A program made the translations under genes and the position numbers. A stretch of DNA of 6,214 nt from Thermogutta sp. Lineage in GTDB: Bacteria; Planctomycetota; Planctomycetia; Pirellulales; Thermoguttaceae. The DNA is taken from contig JAAZNR010000134.1 in NCBI GenBank assembly GCA_012798155.1, positions 1 through 6,214 of the forward strand, given 5' to 3'. The notes under the pieces were generated by a model that saw only the letters and a program-made list of their open reading frames with translations, did no database searches and had not been told where the DNA came from. Below are positions 1 through 6,202 of the stretch, in pieces (positions within the stretch are counted from its first letter, which is position 1; each line of letters opens with the position of its first letter).

Positions 1-276
1 TGCGGCGGGGCAACTTGGGGGACGCTGTCCTCACGCCGGCTCTTGGCCGCTGACGACGGCCTCGACCCCGAGGTGCTCAAGTCCTCGCTCCGCACCGCCA
101 CGCCCGAGGAAAACGGCTTCATCGAATACGTCGTGGGGCTGGCCCGGGCGGGACGGATTTCCCCCAAGATCGTCCAGGCAGCCTACCTCTTCGCCAAGAC
201 GAAGCCGAAGCACCGCTTTCAGTATTTCAAATTCGCCGTGATTCGTTTGGCGGCTCAGGAAGGCGTGCGATTGTAG
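1..276 (+). CDS. C-terminal part of an unrecognised protein (5' end outside the window)
   Basis: Frame 1 is open from the first base to the TAG at 274-276, giving 91 residues. The only internal start candidate is a TTG at 43. It has no Shine-Dalgarno sequence, and the reading frame is intact upstream of it, so the true start probably lies before the window. The visible segment looks like a compact helical domain: an acidic stretch (TPEENGFIEYVVGLARAGRI) followed by a basic aromatic segment (KTKPKHRFQYFKFAVIRLAA). It has no signal peptide, membrane span or Cys/His cluster. The pattern resembles small conserved C-terminal regions of uncharacterised planctomycete proteins, but this is recollection and not a domain assignment. 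The last 11 codons and the stop lie inside a 56-bp repeat that recurs at 577-632. I infer that it is a real gene from its balanced composition, which contrasts with the proline/arginine-rich shadow frames. Its function is unknown. Confidence 0.6.
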   Translation, partial: CGGATWGTLSSRRLLAADDGLDPEVLKSSLRTATPEENGFIEYVVGLARAGRISPKIVQAAYLFAKTKPKHRFQYFKFAVIRLAAQEGVRL

Positions 277-294
277 GGCGGCCGACGGACGCGA
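239..294 (+). repeat. 56-bp perfect direct repeat, copy 1 (gene tail)
   Basis: This stretch is identical over 56 bases to 577-632, with an offset of 338 bp. It starts inside the codon for V80 of the partial first gene and covers the last 11 codons, the TAG stop and 18 bases downstream. The match breaks sharply at both ends (g238 versus c576, c295 versus a633). Confidence 0.95.
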
Positions 295-338
295 CGGAGC
301 GAGTCCCTCCACACGTCCGATGCTCGATCCGGCAGCAA

Positions 339-397
339 GAGCCGCCGGCGTGACCTGGTTGTGTTATCGTGCAGTGTAACACGAGCCGCCGGCGTGA
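339..397 (+). repeat. 15-bp direct repeat pair GAGCCGCCGGCGTGA
   Basis: GAGCCGCCGGCGTGA occurs at 339-353 and again at 383-397. In the second copy it continues into the complementary arm GCCGGCGG and makes a hairpin. In the first copy the right arm is replaced by CCTGGTTG, so it looks like a half-palindrome. This suggests duplication or decay of one repetitive palindromic unit. Confidence 0.8.
361..382. repeat. Inverted repeat GTGTTA / TAACAC
   Basis: The arms GTGTTA (361-366) and TAACAC (377-382) are perfectly complementary around a 10-base loop. This is the first of three consecutive stem-loops, separated from the next by only three bases. Confidence 0.7.
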
Positions 398-405
398 GCC
401 GGCGG
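386..405. repeat. GC-rich REP-like hairpin CCGCCGGC-GTGA-GCCGGCGG
   Basis: An 8-bp perfect stem (386-393 with 398-405) closes a four-base GTGA loop. A G-T wobble (385/406) can extend it. The form is that of a repetitive extragenic palindrome. No U-tract follows on either strand, so it is not a standard intrinsic terminator. Whether it belongs to a genome-wide repeat family cannot be seen from one window. Confidence 0.8.
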
Positions 406-407
406 TG

Positions 408-440
408 GATGCCCCGCGAAAACGTGCGTCTGGGGGCATC
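408..440. repeat. Inverted repeat GATGCCCC / GGGGCATC
   Basis: The arms at 408-415 and 433-440 are perfect complements around a 17-base loop (416-432). It begins two bases after the 386-405 hairpin and is the third stem-loop in the row. Confidence 0.75.
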
Positions 441-469
441 GCCACTGGGGGCTTCGCTTCGCTACGCTC

Positions 470-572
470 CCAGCCACCCACGATCCCAGCGACCTACGAC
501 CCCAGCCACCCAGCTTTTTCCCCGAGCCACCCGGTCGGCACTCCAGCCACCCGGCTATTTTCCCAGCCACCC
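470..572. repeat. Six spaced copies of CCAGCCACCC (GGGTGGCTGG on the other strand)
   Basis: Exact copies lie at 470-479, 502-511, 543-552 and 563-572. Near copies lie at 486-495 (CCAGCGACCT) and 523-532 (CGAGCCACCC). Start-to-start spacings are 16, 16, 21, 20 and 20 bp. The short AT- or GT-containing spacers differ from one another. This is an interspersed decamer array and not a true tandem satellite. It ends four bases before the second 56-bp repeat copy. Confidence 0.85.
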
Positions 573-576
573 GCCC

Positions 577-632
577 TGATTCGTTTGGCGGCTCAGGAAG
601 GCGTGCGATTGTAGGGCGGCCGACGGACGCGA
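577..632 (+). repeat. 56-bp perfect direct repeat, copy 2 (orphan copy of the gene tail)
   Basis: This is the second exact copy of 239-294. It reproduces the codons for IRLAAQEGVRL and the stop, but is preceded by CCAGCCACCC repeats and not by the rest of the gene. It is therefore a detached 3' end and not a second gene. It lies 33 bp beyond the stop of the DUF4432 gene, which runs on the opposite strand. Confidence 0.95.
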
Positions 633-665
633 ACCGCCTCGTCCCGCATTCCCCGGTATCGGGGA

Positions 666-1841
666 TCATCCCTCGGCGGCGGCGGACCACTCCGGATTCG
701 GCTTGCGAGAAATCTGCGGCAAGACGCCCTGCTGCAAGTCCAACACTTCCGCGCGGGCGGCCTCGACCTCGCCGGAAGTGCGGTACGCCCGCACCGTCAC
801 CGAGAAACTCCGCGATTGGCCCGGTTCCAAGGTCACGACGCGCCCCCGAGCCTTCTCGAATGACGGGATGTTGGGGAAGTTCACGGCCGGCTCCAAGCCG
901 GTCACGTAGCCGTCGCATTCCGGCTGTTCGTTCTTCCAGAGGGTGAAGCACGGCAATTCGCGAACGTTGAAGGCCACGCCCACGCCTTGCGTACCGGCGG
1001 CGTTGTGCAGCAAGGCCGACGATCCGCCCGACGGATGCGAACTCAACTCGAAGAAGTAGACCGTCTCCGGCTTGCCCGGGATGCCCGGCCCGTACATGTC
1101 CCAGCGATCGATCTCGGCGGCGGCGACGGCGTCGCGGGGGGCCATTCTGCGGATCGGCAGGACGACCCTGGATTGCGGCTCCAGGAGCGGCACGCCGAAG
1201 TTGATATGGTACAGCAGCTCCATTTCGCCCGGCACTCCGGCCAGATTGGTCACGGTATCGGTAACGGTGAACTCGGGCCGCCCGGGAACGAGGGAGATCT
1301 TGGTGGTCAACAGCAGCTTGGTGAAGAAGAGCCGCGTTTCGCGGACCCGCCCGATCACGCCCACCTCGCCGCTTTCGGCATCGACCGCGATTTGCACGTG
1401 CTCGGCCGGGAGGTTCGCGATGCGGCCGTGCAAGGGGTAGCGGAGGGTGCCGTCCTCCTTGAATTCCGGCCCGCCGTTGCTTTGCAATCCACAGCGGACC
1501 AACAGCTCGTCGAAGCCGTCCAACCAGCCCAGGCCGCTAGGGTCGAAAATCGGCACGAGTGCGGGGTTGACAGGCCCGCGCGTGGGAGAACTCCAACCCA
1601 ATTTGACCGGACCGCACTCCGCCTTCCAAATCCCCATGCCGCGCGTGGGCACGACCGTCACGTTCATCTCGCCGTTGCCGATTTCGACGACGTCCACGCC
1701 GTCGCAGGGTCCGCCTTGAAGCCGCCGTTTGGATGCTCGAACCGACGACGCCGCCCCCGGCAGCTCGCCGGCCGAAATCGTCAGCGAATCGACGTACACG
1801 CCGTGCTGGGAGTCGAGAATGGTCCAGGTCTGCTTGCCCAT
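666..1841 (-). CDS. DUF4432 family protein, aldose-1-epimerase-like (galactose-mutarotase fold)
   Basis: This 391-residue protein probably adopts the beta-sandwich fold of aldose-1-epimerases and binds a sugar. The family (DUF4432, Ec_c4013-like epimerases) is largely uncharacterised, so the substrate is unknown. Family-like segments in order are PTRGMGIW (65-72), GFDELLVRCGLQSNGGPEF (109-127), YPLHGRIANLPA (135-146), LLYHINFGVPLL (209-220) and DGYVTGLEPAVNFPN (310-324). By analogy with mutarotases, His138, His212 and Glu317 are candidate active-site residues; this is inferred, not shown. There is no signal peptide or membrane span, so it is probably cytoplasmic. I chose the ATG at 1841 because GGAG (1851-1854) lies 9 bases upstream of it. 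A GTG at 1901 would add 20 residues unlike the family. The gene ends with TGA at 666-668. It is divergent from glnA and has no co-directional neighbour in view. Confidence 0.88.
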   Translation of the reverse strand: MGKQTWTILDSQHGVYVDSLTISAGELPGAASSVRASKRRLQGGPCDGVDVVEIGNGEMNVTVVPTRGMGIWKAECGPVKLGWSSPTRGPVNPALVPIFDPSGLGWLDGFDELLVRCGLQSNGGPEFKEDGTLRYPLHGRIANLPAEHVQIAVDAESGEVGVIGRVRETRLFFTKLLLTTKISLVPGRPEFTVTDTVTNLAGVPGEMELLYHINFGVPLLEPQSRVVLPIRRMAPRDAVAAAEIDRWDMYGPGIPGKPETVYFFELSSHPSGGSSALLHNAAGTQGVGVAFNVRELPCFTLWKNEQPECDGYVTGLEPAVNFPNIPSFEKARGRVVTLEPGQSRSFSVTVRAYRTSGEVEAARAEVLDLQQGVLPQISRKPNPEWSAAAEG

Positions 1842-1850
1842 GCTACCGGT

Positions 1851-1854
1851 CTCC
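1851..1854 (-). promoter_or_regulatory. Ribosome binding site of the DUF4432 gene
   Basis: On the minus strand GGAG sits nine bases before the ATG at 1841. It supports the 391-residue start over the longer GTG start. Confidence 0.6.
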
Positions 1855-1987
1855 GGAAGACTTCCTCGGCCAATGACTACACGGTTTACCAATGCCGGCA
1901 CCCACCGCTTGGCCGGTCGGGTGGGCGAACCGGGGATTCAGTGTAAACGGGACGCCGGGCCGCCGCCAGAGGATGAGGGGAACAACT

Positions 1988-2020
1988 CGGCGGGGATTTT
2001 CCGGAGATCACGCCCCGCCG
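1988..2020. repeat. 8-bp inverted repeat CGGCGGGG / CCCCGCCG
   Basis: The arms 1988-1995 and 2013-2020 are perfectly complementary around a 17-base centre. No T-run follows on either strand, so a terminator role is unlikely. It lies about 150 bp upstream of the DUF4432 start and could be an operator or an mRNA leader hairpin. Confidence 0.6.
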
Positions 2021-2042
2021 TTCACCACCCTGACCCTCGGCC

Positions 2043-2094
2043 GGCATGTCGCCTCGACCCGCATGTCCCCTTGTCCGGCATTTCCCCTTGATCC
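2043..2094. repeat. Three imperfect tandem repeats of about 17 bp
   Basis: The units at 2043-2059, 2060-2076 and 2077-2094 follow the pattern GGCATGTCCCCTTG(A)TCC with a few substitutions and one inserted base in the third. They abut directly. No protein-coding explanation is seen. Confidence 0.65.
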
Positions 2095-2303
2095 GCCTGT
2101 GCGCCCCCTATACGGAGCGGATCTCATTTCTCAATCCGAGTTATTGTCGTCTGTTGCGGGCGGCCGTTGCCGACGGAGCGAGGTCCCAAGTAACTCGCTG
2201 GAGGGCCGACCCGCGCATAGACCTCCCGCGTTTGCGCGCTTATTGTGCATTCGTGCCTATTGGTATCGCAAACAGCTCGTCCGTTTGAGTGTTTTGTGCG
2301 AAA

Positions 2304-2333
2304 GAGCGAGCCGGAATCGGCCGCAAATCGCTC
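2304..2333. repeat. Dyad GAGCGA / TCGCTC upstream of the glnA promoter candidate
   Basis: GAGCGA (2304-2309) and TCGCTC (2328-2333) are perfect complements. The interior contains a second small stem, GCCG-GAAT-CGGC (2310-2321). The dyad ends 20 bp before the sigma-54-like element. It could be a protein-binding site or simply a hairpin. It does not match the NtrC consensus well. Confidence 0.45.
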
Positions 2334-2353
2334 ATTTCCGCCAAAAAGCGGTT

Positions 2354-2370
2354 TTGGAACGACGTTTGCG
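2354..2370 (+). promoter_or_regulatory. Sigma-54 (-24/-12) promoter candidate for glnA
   Basis: TTGGAACGACGTTTGCG closely follows the sigma-54 consensus YTGGCACGRNNNTTGCW. The GG (2356-2357) and GC (2368-2369) dinucleotides are separated by exactly 10 bases, as required, and TTGC is intact. The deviations are A for C in the -24 block and G for the final W. Transcription would start near 2381 and give a leader of about 130 nt before the glnA ATG. Sigma-54 control of glnA with NtrC-type activators is well established in other bacteria, which makes the position meaningful. It is a single motif match, so it remains a prediction. Confidence 0.55.
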
Positions 2371-2500
2371 ACCGAACTCATTCCGCTTCGATGCGGCGGC
2401 GATGATTCCCGGACGGGGCCTATCCCAGGCGACCGCCGGACCGTGGCGCCAAACGAGGGCGTTGACCGTTAACCGTTAGCTATTGGGCTTCTTGCGAAAC

Positions 2501-2505
2501 AGGTG
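2501..2505 (+). promoter_or_regulatory. Ribosome binding site of glnA
   Basis: AGGTG ends seven bases before the ATG at 2513. It favours this start over an upstream in-frame TTG at 2483, which would add ten residues not typical of the family. Confidence 0.55.
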
Positions 2506-2512
2506 CAAAGGC

Positions 2513-3925
<1,413 letters not shown>

Positions 3926-3985
3926 TCGCGACGCGGTTCACGCCGGCGAGATGAGAAGAGATGCGATGCCGCGTTCAACGCTTTC

Positions 3986-4025
3986 GGCGGAAGGTCGGGC
4001 CGGCGATCCGGCCTTCCGCCTTTTT
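3986..4025 (+). terminator. Rho-independent terminator of glnA
   Basis: A perfect 9-bp outer stem, GGCGGAAGG (3986-3994) with CCTTCCGCC (4012-4020), encloses an inner CCGG/CCGG pairing (4000-4003 with 4008-4011) and a CGAT loop. A run of five T follows at 4021-4025. It lies 60 bp past the glnA stop. The minus strand has no U-tract, so it mainly serves glnA, although the convergent HTH gene ends only 20 bp away. Confidence 0.85.
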
Positions 4026-4039
4026 CCGCCGGCTGGGGT

Positions 4040-4348
4040 TTAGTTCCAGCCGTCGTCTTTTCGGCCGCTGCGGCGCTTTTCCAAGGGCGTCAAGCGGTCG
4101 GAGAGGGTGCTGATTCTTTTCTTGATGGCCAATCGGGTCACCAGGGCCACCTTGTCGGTGCCCAACTTGCGCATGGCGTTGGCCTTGTGATTGTCCACCG
4201 TGCTCACGGCCAGCTTGAGAACGGCGGCCGCCTCCTTCACGGAACACCCCAGACTGATCAGCCGGACCACCTGTTTTTCCCGGGCGGTCAGGGGTTTTCC
4301 AAGGGCGGCTTCGCGCTTCTTTTTGTTGACGGCTTTCTTCTTGGCCAT
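4040..4348 (-). CDS. Small LuxR/GerE-type helix-turn-helix DNA-binding protein
   Basis: This 102-residue protein consists of a very basic N-terminus (MAKKKAVNKKKREAALGK), one LuxR-type HTH domain (about 19-80) and a short basic tail. The HTH shows the family pattern: LTAREKQVVRLISLG (20-34), SVKEAAAVLKLAVSTVDNHK (36-55) and NAMRKLG (57-63). It lacks a receiver, PAS or autoinducer domain, so there is no visible input. It probably binds DNA as a dimer. The start at 4348 is chosen because GAGGA (4356-4360) lies seven bases upstream. A longer frame reaching 4525 has a low-complexity extension and is disfavoured. It ends with TAA at 4040-4042, convergent with glnA. Its target genes are unknown; autoregulation through the 4459-4490 repeat is possible but speculative. 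Confidence 0.85.
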   Translation of the reverse strand: MAKKKAVNKKKREAALGKPLTAREKQVVRLISLGCSVKEAAAVLKLAVSTVDNHKANAMRKLGTDKVALVTRLAIKKRISTLSDRLTPLEKRRSGRKDDGWN

Positions 4349-4355
4349 GGCCCGA

Positions 4356-4360
4356 TCCTC
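4356..4360 (-). promoter_or_regulatory. Ribosome binding site of the HTH gene
   Basis: On the minus strand GAGGA precedes the ATG at 4348 with a seven-base spacer. It decides in favour of the 102-residue form. Confidence 0.65.
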
Positions 4361-4458
4361 GCTTCCGTGACCGGCCCCGAGCGGTTTCCGCCCGTTCGAG
4401 CCGGCCTTGGTCAACGCGCTCGTGAGGCCCCCACCTCGCAATTCCCATCGAATGTTAT

Positions 4459-4490
4459 TTCGCCGAACCGCGGCTTCGCCGAACCGCGGC
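4459..4490. repeat. Perfect tandem duplication of a 16-bp unit TTCGCCGAACCGCGGC
   Basis: The copies at 4459-4474 and 4475-4490 are identical and adjacent. Each contains two small palindromes, TTCG-C-CGAA and CCGCGG. The array lies 111-142 bp upstream of the HTH start codon, in the gap between that gene and the zinc-ribbon gene. The arrangement is operator-like. Confidence 0.85.
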
Positions 4491-4564
4491 GGTATCCGAG
4501 CAGCCGGGAAAACTCCCAACGGCATCCGGCAGGAAAGCCTTTCGTTCGATCTCGCCCTCCGCCC

Positions 4565-5248
4565 TTACGCTGACTCGGCGTCCTGCAACGCTCTCCATTT
4601 ACGGTGCAACCGCAACGCCCAAAGGAACAGCCAGGCGGGGACCGCGACGGCGGCGGCCGCGACGCCCCCCACCAAAAGCGATCCCCCGATTTGCCCCTTG
4701 ATTAGGGCGACGACGCTGACAAAGAGGATCGTCACGGCCGAAACGAACGTCAGGAACGCCGAGGCCGCCGCGAAGATGCCCACGCATTCCACCCCCAACG
4801 GATTCCCTTGCAGCAATAGGATCCCGCTCACCGCCAGGGCCGGAAAACAGACCAGGCCCGGATAATACGAACAGCAAAAGCCGGTGAAGTGGGGAAAAAA
4901 CCAGGCGACCAACGTCATGATACAGCCGTAGCCGATGGCCAGCCCCGCCGCCCAACGGAGCTGCGGCGCATCGCGCAAATCGGGCGTCGATTCGGTTCCG
5001 GCCGGGGACGCCGCGACCGGCGGCGATCCTCGATCGGGCACATCCGGAGCCGGCGATGAAGTCCGGTGCTCGTCCTCGCGTCTTTCCGCGGCCGGCTCTG
5101 CGACGGCGTACAGGTCTTCCTCGTGGAGGGGCGGCTCCTTGGGTACCTCGATGACTTGGCCGCAGGGACACCGCACCTTTTTCCCCATCAAATCATCGGG
5201 GATGGTCAATTGACGGCCGCAAGCCGAACATCGCATGGGAAAAGGCAT
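4565..5248 (-). CDS. Zinc-ribbon protein with four predicted membrane segments
   Basis: This 227-residue protein is of unknown function. The N-terminus holds a putative zinc ribbon with Cys7, Cys10, Cys27 and Cys29 (CSAC...RCPCG). This CxxC-x16-CxC form is common at the start of planctomycete membrane and regulatory proteins. An acidic, proline/serine-rich linker (about 38-95) leads to hydrophobic segments at about 98-118, 128-147, 153-183 and 188-213. The protein ends in a short charged tail (RLHRKWRALQDAESA). The zinc ribbon is probably cytoplasmic, which is an inference. The ATG at 5248 has GAGG (5256-5259) seven bases upstream; an internal ATG four codons later is less well placed. The gene starts 87 bp after the stop of the PIG-L gene on the same strand, so co-transcription is possible. 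Nothing reveals its substrate or partner. Confidence 0.8.
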   Translation of the reverse strand: MPFPMRCSACGRQLTIPDDLMGKKVRCPCGQVIEVPKEPPLHEEDLYAVAEPAAERREDEHRTSSPAPDVPDRGSPPVAASPAGTESTPDLRDAPQLRWAAGLAIGYGCIMTLVAWFFPHFTGFCCSYYPGLVCFPALAVSGILLLQGNPLGVECVGIFAAASAFLTFVSAVTILFVSVVALIKGQIGGSLLVGGVAAAAVAVPAWLFLWALRLHRKWRALQDAESA

Positions 5249-5255
5249 GCAACCC

Positions 5256-5259
5256 CCTC
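5256..5259 (-). promoter_or_regulatory. Ribosome binding site of the zinc-ribbon membrane protein gene
   Basis: On the minus strand GAGG followed by a G-run sits seven bases before the ATG at 5248. It supports the first of two nearby ATG codons. Confidence 0.5.
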
Positions 5260-5335
5260 ACCCAGGCCCTTGCGATCCGGTCGCCCGGCGCCGCCCGGCC
5301 GTCGGCCCCGCGCTTTTCGGCGTCCGGCCTCGCGA

Positions 5336-6094
5336 CTAGGCGTTGCCGAACAGCGTCGCCAAGATATCGTCGCCGGGATAGGCATGGCCCCGATGCTGCA
5401 CGAAGGCCTCGGCGGCCTGCGTTCCGATCTCGGCTCCGCGTTTCCGCGACCGGCGGTACATGGATTCCACGTACTCGTCCATGCCGTGATAGGACCGCAG
5501 CCATTCGCGCTGGCTGGCATGGCAGGCCAGCATGGCGGCCTTTTTCTCCAATTGGGCCGAAATATCGACGCGCAGCGTAGGTTCGACCGGCCGACCCAAG
5601 GGATCGATGCCCTCCTGCGGATCGCAATAGTACAAGTAAGGAACGGCGGTGTTCGGTTTCAACGGAAATGCCGAACAGTTGGGCGCCCCGTGGAGAAAGC
5701 TTGCCGCCCGAACCAGCAAGGCCGTCATCTCGTGATCCATCATGTAATCCTGCAAGGCGTGCGTGAACACGAGGCCGGGCGCTACCCGCCGAAACAGATC
5801 GACGACCTTTTGGATCGCCGGCTTGTCGTACACGATGAAACCGTCCCGTTCGTCCAAGCAGTGATATTCGGCCCCGATCAACGCCGCGGCGGCGGCGGCC
5901 TCCTGCGTCCGCCGGCTGCTGATATCCCAGCGGTTCTGCGTCATCGTGCCGCAATCGCCGGGAGCCAGACTGGCGATATGAACCTCCCAACCCAACTCCC
6001 GCAGGCGGATCAACGTGCCCGCGCACAGGAACTCCGCGTCATCCGGATGGGCCATGCAGGCCAAAACCACGCGATTGCGATTCGAAGAAGTCAC
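5336..6094 (-). CDS. PIG-L/LmbE family deacetylase
   Basis: This 252-residue zinc-dependent hydrolase belongs to the family that removes N-acetyl groups from sugar conjugates (PIG-L, MshB and BshB are known members). The specific substrate here is unknown. The hallmark AHPDDAEF lies at residues 15-22, with His16 and Asp19 as expected zinc ligands and Asp18 as likely catalytic base. The later HALQDYMMDHEMT segment (112-124) supplies His121 as the probable third ligand. The LACMAHPDD strand-loop right at the N-terminus and the length fit the family. There is no signal peptide, so it is probably cytoplasmic. I chose the GTG at 6094 because GGAGG (6101-6105) precedes it by six bases. An ATG at 6193 would add 33 atypical residues. 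It is first in a same-strand run with the zinc-ribbon and HTH genes. It ends with TAG at 5336-5338. Confidence 0.9.
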   Translation of the reverse strand: MTSSNRNRVVLACMAHPDDAEFLCAGTLIRLRELGWEVHIASLAPGDCGTMTQNRWDISSRRTQEAAAAAALIGAEYHCLDERDGFIVYDKPAIQKVVDLFRRVAPGLVFTHALQDYMMDHEMTALLVRAASFLHGAPNCSAFPLKPNTAVPYLYYCDPQEGIDPLGRPVEPTLRVDISAQLEKKAAMLACHASQREWLRSYHGMDEYVESMYRRSRKRGAEIGTQAAEAFVQHRGHAYPGDDILATLFGNA

Positions 6095-6100
6095 CGCCGT

Positions 6101-6105
6101 CCTCC
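6101..6105 (-). promoter_or_regulatory. Strong ribosome binding site deciding a GTG start for the PIG-L gene
   Basis: On the minus strand GGAGG lies six bases before the GTG at 6094. It is the best Shine-Dalgarno match in the window and outweighs the more distal ATG at 6193. Confidence 0.75.
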
Positions 6106-6196
6106 GTTGGAGCACATTTTGGAATATCCGCCGGTCCGGTATATCCGCAGCCGAGCGATCGGCCCGCGCAAGCGGGATCACCGGTGCCGTCACGTT

Positions 6197-6202
6197 ATTC
6201 TA
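6197..6202 (-). promoter_or_regulatory. Possible -10 element (TAGAAT) upstream of the PIG-L gene
   Basis: Reading the minus strand, TAGAAT matches the TATAAT consensus at five of six positions. It would place a start near 6190, about 95 nt before the GTG. The -35 region would fall beyond the end of the window, so it cannot be tested here. Confidence 0.25.

Larger units (their letters stand above)
295..576. other. 282-bp gene-free segment bracketed by the 56-bp repeats
   Basis: The segment holds a stem-loop cluster (339-440) and a spaced CCAGCCACCC array (470-572), and no convincing protein. Open frames cross it on both strands, but their translations are arginine/proline/serine-rich low-complexity sequence and lack ribosome binding sites. 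No terminal inverted repeats were seen at its edges and no transposase or integrase is encoded. It may be a non-autonomous repetitive element or a product of local duplication. This is an inference from the repeat architecture. Confidence 0.5.
1842..2512. other. Long divergent intergenic region, no convincing gene
   Basis: About 670 bp separate the start codons of the DUF4432 gene (-) and glnA (+). The longest open frame, 1892-2479 (+), translates to arginine/proline/serine-rich sequence without a recognisable domain or ribosome binding site. I treat it as non-coding. The region holds the 1988-2020 palindrome, the 2043-2094 imperfect tandem repeat, the 2304-2333 dyad and a sigma-54 promoter candidate at 2354-2370. 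Base composition becomes visibly more AT-rich from about 2100 onward, as expected for regulatory DNA upstream of glnA. Confidence 0.6.

Noticed and set aside
470..572. Possible CRISPR-like array (repeated decamers with spacers)
   Set aside because: Repeats are only 10 bp, spacers are 6-11 bp, spacing varies, and no cas genes are present.
369..614. An open frame on the plus strand that ends with the same IRLAAQEGVRL tail as the first gene
   Set aside because: Most of it translates the hairpins and CCAGCCACCC repeats into Ser/Pro/Arg-rich sequence. It has no ribosome binding site, and the tail match is simply the 56-bp DNA repeat.
650..665. Hairpin TCCCCG-GTAT-CGGGGA directly after the DUF4432 stop, as a terminator
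   Set aside because: The stem is only six base pairs and no T-run follows on the minus strand. At best it is a weak mRNA end structure.
364..951. A 195-codon minus-strand open frame across the repeat block
   Set aside because: It overlaps the 3' end of the well-supported DUF4432 gene in another frame and otherwise encodes repeat-derived low-complexity sequence.
987..1946. A 319-codon frame antisense to the DUF4432 gene
   Set aside because: It is a GC-rich shadow frame. The opposite strand has clear family motifs and a ribosome binding site.
1892..2479. A 195-codon plus-strand open frame in the divergent intergenic region
   Set aside because: It has Arg/Pro/Ser-rich composition, no domain and no ribosome binding site, and it runs through palindromes, tandem repeats and the promoter candidate.
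4503..4523. Small interrupted hairpin (GGGA-AAAC-TCCC) downstream of the zinc-ribbon gene as a terminator
   Set aside because: A four-base stem with a bulged extension and no U-tract is below what can be supported.
5193..6026. A long alternative minus-strand frame over the PIG-L gene
   Set aside because: It is very arginine/glycine-rich and lacks motifs. The other frame carries the AHPDD signature and a strong ribosome binding site.
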